Of a stretch of 64,000 nt of DNA, positions 25,590 to 39,968 are shown piece by piece; the first letter of the stretch is position 1, and every line of letters starts with the position of its first letter. A model generated the notes under the pieces. It ran no database searches, was not told where the DNA came from, and saw only the letters and a program-made list of their open reading frames with translations. Source of the DNA: Apostichopus japonicus (taxonomy: Eukaryota; Echinodermata; Holothuroidea; Aspidochirotida; Stichopodidae); contig NC_092574.1 of assembly GCF_037975245.1 (NCBI RefSeq), positions 14,841,213 to 14,905,212 of the forward strand, read 5' to 3'. Position numbers and translations under genes: made by a program.

Positions 25590-28500
25590 GCTCCTAAAGC
25601 TGCCATTGAAAGTTAGAAATGCAACGATTGTATCAAACGTACAACGATTAATAGTTTACATTGTTTTTATTTATTCAATATCCCCTTCAATTTTATTCTC
25701 AACCAAATTTTGAATGGAAATATTACATTTTCCCCTAATCAACGCCTGTATTAGTTATTTTTTATATGCTTTATAGGATGTACGATCTTATTTTTCTGGA
25801 AATAAAATGTAACAATTCTTCAGAAAAGCATTTCAGCGGTTGACGTTTACCGCTACCCAATTACACTAAAGGCCCATTTTAAAATATATATATAACGACT
25901 GTTACGTGGCTAAATACATAACATTATTTTCCAGAGAGACCATGGACGGAAAAAAAATGAAATAATTGTAAGGATCGTGGATAATTTATTCATATTAATG
26001 TAGAAATGTAGACGGTAGCTTGAGAATGTGCTATGTATAACTGACCAACCATCGCTAAATCTGCCGATATACTTTAACATGCAGTGTGGACATATTGGTG
26101 AAGAGTTTCGTACAGTTTCATTATACGAGAGGCTTCTTCTGTTTATTTACCACCGTACGTTGTCTGAAGGTTCACATTCTGGTTTGACGAAAACCAGAAG
26201 AAGAGAGAATCTTATTAGTCATAAGTTTTATACTGATTGTATTCAAAGAGTAGAAGTAAAATCGACAAGGAACAAGTGTCAAAAAACTGTCAAATTTGTC
26301 GTGATCCAAACGAGAAAGAGCAATGAGAAGTAATATATTTCGACATCATTTTGATATATCTTTTCATTCTCCCCCGTGACTGACAGACTAATGGATTCAA
26401 AAATCCGAACTATGTAGCCAAACTTTGGATGGATGAGTCTGTAACGTGGTGAAAGCTATGCTTGAATTACATGCAAATTAGTACATGTGTTTATAGCAAA
26501 TGTGATTATAATGTTCAAAATGCTTACACGTTAGTGATAATGTGACATAAATCATTTTCTATAGGCGCGAGAGATGCGCGCGATGAACGTTACTTTTTTG
26601 TGCGTATGTCTTTCGTCGCTAACCCAAATAGAAGTCTCGAGTAGTATTGACTATCGACAACAAAATCCGACAGCCCCTCCTGAATGTTTTCCTTGAGAAA
26701 AAAAATTCTAGCTTAAAATACGATATGGCCTCCGTGGGAGAATAACAGTGGATCTCATTCGGTGTCGATTGCGAGTATTAATTGACCGATGCTGAAAGCT
26801 GATGACAAGGAGATCAATTCGTCATAGTCAGACGTGGCTTTATCTACTCAAGATGAATAAATGCCAGAAGCATGCATGAAGCCCCCACCCTTTAACATAT
26901 ATTATCCCCTTAATAAAAAATTGTAATATATAAAACAAGAAATATTACGTATGTACTTGAAGCCTGTTGAGTCCCGACAAAAGACGAAACAGGACGTGAA
27001 GTTGATGCTTATGGTGTGTTGATCAAAAGGTCAGTATTTACATCCACCACCGGCCCATCTAGGTATATAATAAACAAACATTCAATTTTGAATCAGTTTC
27101 CGTATTTCAGTGGCATCAATTACATTACATTGAATCTAAGCTGTTCAGCATTTGTTTGAAACAATCGCTCTCCATGTACTCCTATAGTCGTTTTTAGTAT
27201 ATTAATTTTTTTTCTCCGATTCTTGTATCATACATAGTATTCTTATCCACATCAAATATAAAACTAATGCTTATGTTTCCCTCACACGATCCTGGGCTCC
27301 GAATACCATCAAGTGAATGAATTATTTCAAAAATGTAAGTAAACCACTGTTTCTTACTCCATATTTCCACGTCACTTTCTAAAAAAAGGGTAACCTGTAT
27401 TTACGTGTAGGTATGCTGAGATAACTGAAGGAACTAGATTGGAAACAAACTTCTACGATAAAAACGTCCCCAATTCTAAAAGAAATTTCTTTAAAGATGT
27501 TCGCTAATGTATAGGTTTTTTCCCCCTTCTCGTTCTTTCTGTGACAAAAAATTCCTTCTCCTTTGTGTATATTTACCACCACGAAGCAATGAATTTGAAA
27601 CCGAATTTGAAATCATGAGAATCTTTTTTTCAAAGACTGATAGCAGCTGTCTTGGGAATGGACATGTACAATATATTAAGTTCTGATGTTGTTTTATTTA
27701 TTACTGATTCGAGAATAGGTTGTTGGGTTATATAAGGATACTTTAATCATTTTTGTTCTGTGTGTTTACTATAGGGAATGTCTTTGAAGAGTTTTCCACA
27801 AAATAATCAGTTGTGTATTAGTCTCCACTATCTCTCTTTTTTATAAAAAAAAATATTGGTTACTTAAATTGTATAGCTTCAAATGCTAGAGTACTATCGT
27901 GTTGCATAATACGTTCAGATGAAACTTAGGTTTCGTTTAATAATAAAAAATGATAATGATACCGCCCAGCATTAGTTGTGAGGTTTATTTCTTGTGACGA
28001 ATGATCTTTCTGTTTTGAAGGTGGCTGGGTTGGGTATATGGGTGGGAGAGGGTCGAGGGAGCACATCATAGTAGGTACAATGCAACTAAATGGAGCTAAA
28101 ATATAACAGTATTTTCAATATTTGCCATTATTTTACTAAGAATGTATTTTCATCTCTAGTCCGTACATATCGAGATGCTTAAAAGCCTGGAACGCTGGAA
28201 AAAATTTCTTCAAATACAAAAAATATGTTAAGTTGTTCATAAACATAAGCAAAGAAAGATTATAGCCATCGAATTTGAACCTTTCTTTTGAAAATGTGAC
28301 CTTTATATTTTAAATACAGTAGCATACATCACTCTTCAGTGACTATTAATGTGTATAACGAGATGAATTTCACACGAGAAGCGATTCTGCAATAACTTAC
28401 CCTAATTTTAGAAACGAAATGGGAAATAACTGGATAATATTTCCATCTAATTTTGTCAAATTGTTAATGTCAATATATGCAAATGTAAGCCTTCTTTGTC

Positions 28501-28680
28501 TTAGAGAAGAATGAGTGAATGAACTCATGCATAACATGAATGTATAATGAAACCAATATCCATTTATGAACGACAAACCATAATGTAAAAACTTTTTTTT
28601 CTTTATCTTTTTTTTTAACAGGAAAAAATGACTGATAGGAGTAGATCTCTGTCGCGCTGTTGTCGACATTTATCTGTTAC
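25590..28680. other. Non-coding AT-rich stretch
   Basis: No supported gene. The 101-codon frame at 26028-26333 has no recognisable motif. Confidence 0.5.
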
Positions 28681-28775
28681 CATCGCCTCACCGCCTCTTT
28701 ATAGCCGCTCACCACCACTTCATCGCCGCCACGCCGCCACGCCGCCACGCCCCTTCATCGTCTTCCCGCCACCTC
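28681..28775 (+). repeat. GC-rich CGCC/CAC short tandem tract
   Basis: 'cgccgccacgccgccacg' units in tandem within a C-rich island of about 95 bp, in otherwise AT-rich DNA. On the other strand it is G-rich. Confidence 0.7.
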
Positions 28776-29440
28776 TGTTATGTGCATGCAACCAAGGTCT
28801 TGTATAAGGAGGGTAACAAGTAAAGGAAAATAAGTTACTCTTCTCGTAATCTAAACGCCACTCTCGTCCTGTAAGTAACATACATTTACCTTAAAAGCAT
28901 GCATCTTTGAACACTTGTCTTTCCAAAGTTATTTCTCTCAATTTACCGAGACATCGTTTAACAAATGGTCAGCAAATTTTTATCAAAATGCAGGAAACAC
29001 TTTGCGATGTTTTCCTGTGTAACATACTGTGAACGTATATCAGGTTAAGGAAGCTTTCTGGCTTTCATTTTAACGACACATGAAAGACTATAAATAACAC
29101 AAGGTTCTATAGTATTTCACATAAAAAGATTGATAACTATATATTATACTTTGTAGCTTGCAGTTTACGGTATACACGTGAGCCTCGACTGAAAAAAATA
29201 TCATATGCTATATCCCTTCTTTTAACGCATCTGACGATTTGTTTTTTAAAATTATTTTTGTGAGAAAAAAATTGCCAAAGTGTTGTTAAAGAGAATCAAC
29301 AGTAATAAACTATTGAGTGGTTTCATCTAGCAGGAAGTGGCATATATACTTTTGCGTGTTGATCTGTTCCCTGTTCCTTTTTTATTATTAGGCCAGTCAA
29401 TTTGACCACATAGTGTGAGCGGTTAGATTGAATTTATATA
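28776..29440. other. Non-coding stretch
   Basis: Nothing recognised. Confidence 0.45.
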
Positions 29441-29443
29441 TTG

Positions 29444-29448
<5 letters not shown>

Positions 29449-29485
<37 letters not shown>
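29449..29485. repeat. (AT)n microsatellite at SINE tail
   Basis: AT dinucleotides directly abutting the 3' end of the minus-strand SINE, as at 55.4 kb. Confidence 0.93.
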
Positions 29486-29489
<4 letters not shown>

Positions 29490-29587
29490 CGTAATGAGTT
29501 GGAAAATCAAGAACAGTGAAAAAACTTTCAGCCTCCACCGGGATTCGAACCACGGGCCTTCCGCTCTGTACGCGGACAGCCTAACCC
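29485..29587 (-). mobile_element. tRNA-derived SINE, 5'-truncated copy
   Basis: On the minus strand: B-box GGTTCGAATCC (29551-29541), then CGGTGGAGGC, TGAAAGTTTTTTCACTG, 'TTCTTGATTTTCC' and 'AACTCATTACGATTTT', ending in the (AT)n tract. It matches the fuller copy at 55.5 kb with about two substitutions but breaks off just inside the A-box, where the ~245-bp repeat (copy B) begins. RNA polymerase III promoter boxes plus a tRNA-unrelated tail define a SINE. Confidence 0.88.
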
Positions 29588-32895
<3,308 letters not shown>

Positions 32896-32899
32896 GACT

Positions 32900-33220
32900 G
32901 GGGGAGGGGGAAAGGGTATGTGTGTGTGTGTGGGGGGTATTGATACCTTCCGGTACTTTTAGTATGTAGGAGCATGAACATGTATGGAAGGGCCGGTGGC
33001 GGATCCTAGATTCTTGATAGGAGGGGTGTCACTGTCGGTTCGTTGAAGGCGACTCACATGCGCTTAGGAAGGTTAGACGTCAGTTGTGCATTCTGAGGCA
33101 TATTTAGACTATAATTAGGTAAATAAATACTTTTTAATAAAAAAATAAAATCCCCGACTGAACATTTGTCGCTTGACCGACGCCAGATTGGACTGTTAAG
33201 GGCGGGGAAGGGGGGGGGGT
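32900..33220. mobile_element. G-rich repeat relic, possible decayed DNA transposon
   Basis: A G-rich, (GT)n-containing lead (32900-32937) precedes 'ccggtggcggatcc', a string resembling GGTGGCGGATCC termini of animal DNA-transposon relics. A G10 run lies at 33210-33219. No matching inverted end or target duplication could be defined, so this is tentative. Confidence 0.3.
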
Positions 33221-33480
33221 GGAGTGAACGCCCTACATTTATGTGCACCACTGTTGTTCGTACTCGAATCATGTTCAAATGAGAATTCTATATTTGTGCT
33301 GTTGCTCATGCTACAAGTTTTAAACACCCGCTATGTGATTCAGCGAGCCTGTTCATTGCAATTATATACCACTCAACATGAACAAATCTTTTGAAAATGA
33401 ATAAAATGCAAGACTATTTCAAGTGCAGGAAATTAAGGGACGCTTGTACTACACCTTCGCTCCTCAGCTTACATGAAATA

Positions 33481-33481
<1 letters not shown>

Positions 33482-33549
<68 letters not shown>

Positions 33550-33566
33550 TACATATATATATATAT

Positions 33567-33632
<66 letters not shown>
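33482..33632. repeat. (AT)n microsatellite with ACAT interruptions
   Basis: About 150 bp of AT dinucleotides with four acatatat interruptions in the middle. The overlapping Y/I frames are artefacts. Confidence 0.97.
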
Positions 33633-33635
<3 letters not shown>

Positions 33636-35756
33636 GAAATAAAGATAATGACAACAATAACATTATTCCTCCTATTTTGCTTTTTGCAATCTTTGCTTAC
33701 CTTTTTGTAAATATACCGTTTCCTTTCCTGAAGGCAAATCACTCACACCAACGAACCGTATACATAACAGTACGCTAACTACAGGCTCCGAAAGATGATA
33801 AGCATTTTAAAAATACCTCGATAACGCATATGTACTGATTATCATTCATCATTACTGACATTTTGGCATACCAATCCGTCTCCCATCCACCCCCCCCCCC
33901 ACAAAAAAAAAAAAAAATAGGTTATATTGCCTTATCAAAGAGCTACTTGTGTTCATACAATGAAATTGCCTTCCGATTTTTTGACTAGCGCACCCAATTT
34001 CCTTTGAACTATCTCTCTGTTCCTCTCGGTACTGTAACATACAGTAGCAGTGCTTCCTATGCACGCTGCGCGGACAATATATGAGTATGTATAATATATA
34101 TATATATATGTAGATGTATATAGCTGTTGGTACGAGGTTCTACGAGCCAGTACACAGCCTGATATTTGAACCATCGATTTTACTCTGTGAGAAGCATACA
34201 CGCTACAGCATTGCTTGGGTGCACTTTAATGACAATGCGTCCTAATATAAAAGGAAATTAACGTACAAATTAAATAGAGTGTTAGTTACAGACAATGTCA
34301 AATAATGCAACGGCAGTGAAAAAGCTGGGGAGCTGGAATCGGCAGGATTGAATGATTGGGATTTTTCTCCGTATTTCTTTTTGGAGGGATTTTACTTATA
34401 CCATTGCATTTGGAATAACCGAATAAGCAAAAGTTTTGTTGGAATTATTTTACGCGTCAGAAGTATCCGGTCTCTATTTGAATATATACAAAGCAAGAAG
34501 CCATGAAAAAGATAGTGTAATTTGTTTTGCATATTTATATATTTATCTTGAGATTGCCATTTACGCCTGCGTTACTCCTGTGATTCTTCGCATAGACCCA
34601 GACAGGTTTTTCACACCGAAAGTTGCAAACACTTTATCGAGATTTTCCATTTTGATATATATACAAATATTTTTTATTTTGTTTTCCTTGTAGTAAGTTA
34701 CTATACAGAGAATGCATATTTTTTATAGCGTAAATAACGTAATGAACAATTTCTGTTTCTAAACGTTTTGCTACTGCATTCGAATTTGACATGCCAATTA
34801 CCCAAGTAGATTCTCGGGTAACTGTTTTCAAAATTATGCACAAACATTGAGGAGATTGAAGCGATGAACTTAATTTGAAACGTTGATGAATCTTACCATT
34901 AGAACAAAATACGTTACCAATGCAAGACCACACATTGATCTAGACTTTTTAGTGTCCTTTTACTATTCTTTGCAGCTGATTGCTAAGAGAATCAGTTTCA
35001 TTCCAGCTGATTGATTCTTGATAAAGATTGCCACTTCAACCAGAGCTTGTGCCAACGGGAATATTGGATTACGTAACACTCATATACGTTCTGCCTCAAC
35101 CATCAAAGGCAAGACTCATTATTTATCAAAAGGAGCTCCACCGTGTTTTGACTCTGTCCAAAAAAAAAAAAAACACCCTCACGTAAGTTGTCTCCCATTT
35201 GCTTTATTATAAATAGAAGAGAAAAGGAATTGCTGAACAAACATTACATTCTAGTCAAAGTTTGCTCAAGCACTTTTAAAATCTCTTTCTTGGTTTTGTT
35301 TTCTCTCTGCATGTTTACACGTGTAGTTAACTCGCATTATTAAAACCCGTTATAGCCTTTGTGCAATCACTTTCCTAAGGGTTGGGTCAATTTAATAACC
35401 TTTCTCTTCTACTTTCCCTCTGTGGTAGTAAAATAAAGCTCACTTTAGGCCGCCGTGTGACTGAATCATTGATACCAGCTATAGTTCGATATTGGTATAT
35501 ATATAGTGTTTAAATTGAAAGTGGCAACAGTCCGCGCTATATAGAGGTGTATAGCACGGATATGTCTATGGTACATAAAAAGGTTTAATTACGCGACTGC
35601 TCGTCATGACACGTTCATGATAAAATGAGAACTGTAGAAAGTAATATTCCTAACTTTATTACAACTATTACAGGAAGACTCGTTTTTTATTACACGAGGA
35701 TATAAGTCCATGGAGGAAAATAGAGTGTCAGTGAGTGTTAAACGTAAATAAAAATG
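33633..35756. other. Non-coding stretch
   Basis: No gene. It contains a C11-A run at 33890-33917 and a short (AT)n near 34095. Confidence 0.5.
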
Positions 35757-35785
35757 CCCCCCCCCCTCCTCCCTCCCACCCACCC
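35757..35785 (-). other. G-quadruplex-forming motif (minus strand)
   Basis: A C10 run followed by CCCTCCCACCCACCC: on the minus strand, four G3 runs with single-base loops, the most stable type of quadruplex motif. No adjacent gene is evident. Confidence 0.7.
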
Positions 35786-35799
35786 TTAATCCGCCCTTA

Positions 35800-38700
35800 C
35801 ACAAAAAAGAAAGAAAATGATTGCGCGTAACATTATCTTCCCATTACAACATTAAGATTTAGCATTTAAAAGGTAACAACTAAACGTGTGTGGTAATTTA
35901 TGCCTCCTTTTTTTTAGCGACATAAATTGCTAGCTTTTGTCCTCGATATTTATGCCTTGGCTTCTATTGCAAACTTCCCTTTCGTCAATATAAGACTGCA
36001 CAACTCTTATGAAAATCGATAAAGACATATGATGTATATTTATAGGATACGCATATATTACATGAAAAACCTTTTAACGGTTGGCAAGTGTAGACGTCAA
36101 AATCTAAGAAAAATGAGGACAAGACCATATAACAATAACAATAATACCGAAAGAATAGATAGACAATATGTAGGAAATGACGCGAGATAACTTATTGATT
36201 ATGAAGAAAATATATGAAAGAGACGTAAAAGGCGTGTATGTATATAGAGACAGGGATTACGTTACAGTTTGTGTAATTTTCTAATCATTTTAAAGAAATT
36301 GAATTAATAAGTTATTGAGAACTGAGATATAAAAAAATGGCGTTGTGATATGGTAAGTAGGAAATTTAAGTCGAAATTTAGAATTATGAATACCGTATAT
36401 TGACCAGATTAACTATACCTTAGAATACACAGAAATATACTGCAGAAATTGGTTAGAGACAAACATATGGTGGATAGCTCATATAATTGTCAGGGCAGTG
36501 TACAATAATGTGTCTAATAAATCAAACGTATTAATGAACAACAAACAGGGGTTATTAATATGACGTTAAGGATATACTATTCTATATTAGCTACTTAATC
36601 ATACTTATCTGTCAAACATATTTGAAGTATATGAAATTATTCATAAAGATTTAATTGTCTGGTGTACGTTCAGTAAAATATAGCCTATATAGTCCCGTTT
36701 ACTACTTTCACGAATATCAAATTAATTTGCATTTTTATATGCTCATAATAAGAACCATTGTGTTCCAAGATAATCAACAATTCCATTTACAAGTTCTACC
36801 CTACTTAATGACAATTTTCTTTGCTTGAGCTTAAACGTTCAAAATTAGTTTTATACCTATAGGACTATTGGCATCGAAATTTTTAATAATTCCTTTTTCA
36901 CAATTTAATATTTTCTTGATAAATTTGCTGTCTTTTTTGTGCCTAAAAGAGAAGGGAAATGTTAATTCGATGCGCATAATAATATCTCCTCTAGTATGAA
37001 TATAAACTCACGTATCTACACTCCTCTCAAAATCTTTATCGTAGAACTTGAAATGTTGTGATTCTTATTTATAATGGAAAATTTAATACACAAACATTTT
37101 ATATAGATTTCGTGAATATGGTGAAAAACGTTCATCTTTCACACAAAGTATATCAATTTGTAATAATTAACATATTGATAATCAAATAGGCCTAATACTT
37201 AAAGAGATATTAATAATTTGCCAATGGAATATGTGAGAATGTTTTTGTTATAAAAATAGATTGATATTGAACATATGAATAAATTACTACACAAGAATAA
37301 ACCAATATCATCACATTATATATACATATTTAACCTTCTAATTATGTAACAGTCCTCTTACAAGAATGAAATGACTGAAGTAAATCAAAATCTGCTTTTA
37401 ATAGAGACGTCTCCAACAGTATTAAATTAGTTAATTAATAGTAATGTATGCATGGTTTGAATATGTATAATACAAATTAGCTACATGTTTTATACGCTAC
37501 TTTACATGCTGGATAGTATAATAATAATAAAAATAATAATAATGATAGGAATAATAATAATCGTTAAGGTACGATAATATTTAATAAAAGAAAGTTGAAA
37601 CAAATAATAAAATGGGAATCATTGTATCATTACGAGCTTGGATGTGTTTGATGGACTTTGAGCGTGTTCTCACATGTCTTATAAGCTAACTTTAGCAAAC
37701 AAAAGTCCTCATTTGTTTCATATTATTTGATCAAAAGAAGTAAGGAAGAAAAAGGTCTTTGCCCTGGTTGATAGCCCCATTCTAGAACTACTAGTAATAA
37801 TCATTCAATCGATTGAAACTTTCTCAATATATACTTTGATGTCTGTCTCTTCAAGCCATTTTCGTTAATTTGAAATTGATCAAACGTCCCTGACTTCAAA
37901 CTAGTCCATTGGGAAATTATACGATAGAGAACTCCCTGATTGCTGTAGCAACTATATCCTCCCAACGTTAGTCACAATTAACCTTCCATTTTGTATTCTA
38001 TATAGCTAATCCGAAAATGCCAAAGCTCTCTTGCAATCTACATAATATGAAGAATGACGTTAGTTTTTGTACAGTGCATATACTCTTACTTCTGACTTCC
38101 CTTACCAAACTCATTTAAAAGATAGCTTTACGCAACCAATAGATTAAAAAACAAACATTAGAGTAAAATAAGTAATTATGGTGGTCCTGTTGGCACCTTT
38201 CTTTGGAAAGATAATTTTGGAATACGAATGCTTCAAGCGACTTTAAAATAATGAGAGGGAAAAATATTGAGAAATAAAGATACACTTGAGCAAAAAAAAA
38301 AAAAAAAACAGCAACACTAATAACATCTTATACAGGGCATGTTTTACTAAACGGACGCAAATAAATATAATTTATTTTCATATTTTGTTTTCCAATGTTT
38401 AGTGATCTTTAATTAATGACTGTTTCTTTAGGACATGGAAACGGTTTCAATACATCGTTTAATATTTCCAATATCATGAAAGTACAAAATTAAAATGAAC
38501 TTAGTAAAGGCTCAAAAACGAAAAGTCTGCCGTGTTGAACTTACAAGCTGCAAGATAGTTTCTCTATATTCTTTAAACATTAAGATTACAAGCGAATTAT
38601 GGTTTTGTTGATACATGATCTTCACATTTCATTGATCGAGGTCTATAATTACCCCTTTGTGTTGAAATGAATGAGAAAGGTGCTCAAAAGGTGGTGTTTA

Positions 38701-39830
38701 TTTCATTCCTTATTTTTTTTTCATTTCAGGTTAATTTCAGTGGTTCGTGATTAAAACACTTCATTTGCGAATTGAAATCCACACCTGAAATTGCAAGAAA
38801 TGCCAATCCCCAAAATACCCCTCTCTTTGCTTATATTTATTTCACGGCCCATAGATATTTTTGATTTAAAAAATGCCGTCATCTGGTGCTAAACATTGTG
38901 ATTTATTTTCATTCGTATAGGTATTTTAGCCGATGAGATTTCTCTCTGTCTCTCTCTTTTACCCATTTCTGATTGGAGGAACGGTATCACGTGTTAAACA
39001 TCTGACTGAGAGTCGAGACATCTCTTGTTTCATTAGACATCATACAATGATGTCGTCTTTGGTCGTAAATATAGCTAAGAGGTAATAGTCTACGCTAAAT
39101 ACCACCCCTAAAGGGGGTAAACTATAATGACTAGTGGAAAATAATGGAACACCTCTCTCGCTACCAGAATATGACATTGAAAAGAATTTCTCCTTGGAAC
39201 GCTTTTTGAGAGCATCTGCAAAATGGGAAAATTTGGAGGTACGTCGTGAAACATTTCTCTGAAGCTTATTAACCAAGATTGTGAAAGATTTGATGGGAAC
39301 TGCGCATCTATCAGACTGGATAATATTTTGAGTTATGGATATATTTTAAAATATCTAAAGAGGCAAGACATTTCAGCTATATCTTTCTGAGGAAAGCAAA
39401 AACAAAAGAAAAACGATCGAGGATGTCATTGATTTTTAAAAAGTGTTCTTGATTACTGTGAACAACATTATGTATCTGTACATTGTAATGGGGATCTGTG
39501 TAGTATAACGGTCTGAAAGGATTGTTATTTCGGAAAATGTTCCAATGCTTCTCAGTTCTCGCAGATCGAGGAAAAATGCCGTGAAAAAGCTTCGAAACAA
39601 GATGCAGTGCGTTGCAATAATCGTTCAGTAATAATTAGTTCAGTAGTGCGGCAATGTGAAATGCAAACCAATCTGACAACACATTTTCTTATCACTACGT
39701 ACCAATAGCAATGTTACTTTCTTTCGGCGGAGTGAATACGATATGTTTTTTTTTCTGTCTTTTTGTGAAATGACAAACATCTGACATTTGTGTAACATTT
39801 AAAGTCGGTATCTTCTTCCGTCCGCACTTG
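35800..39830. other. Unique AT-rich sequence upstream of the GPCR
   Basis: Four kilobases with no ORF above 80 codons and almost no tandem repeats except (TAA)-type runs near 37.52 kb and an A16 tract near 38295. It may hold regulatory DNA or 5' exons of the receptor gene, but no splice signals could be assigned. Confidence 0.45.
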
Positions 39831-39838
39831 TGACGTCA
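39831..39838. promoter_or_regulatory. Full palindromic CRE (TGACGTCA) upstream of the GPCR
   Basis: A perfect cAMP-response-element octamer lies 131 bp upstream of the receptor ATG, within the likely promoter or 5' leader. CREB/ATF-family bZIP factors bind this motif. The octamer is unusually frequent across the window, so this copy alone does not prove regulation. No TATA box could be picked out with confidence. Confidence 0.4.
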
Positions 39839-39968
39839 TCGATCAGCATCTATGTCAACACAAGACATATTCCAATGCTATTAAACGAATTTCGTTTGCT
39901 GTAAACGTATCCTATGTGAAATTAAAAAAAAATAAAGGAAAAAAGGAGACGAGAAAAAAAAAAGGAAA

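Noticed and set aside
32990-33290. Full hAT element with ends at ccggtggcggatcc and ...caccactg
   Set aside because: The two ends do not match beyond a few bases and no target duplication is visible, so only a tentative relic is listed.
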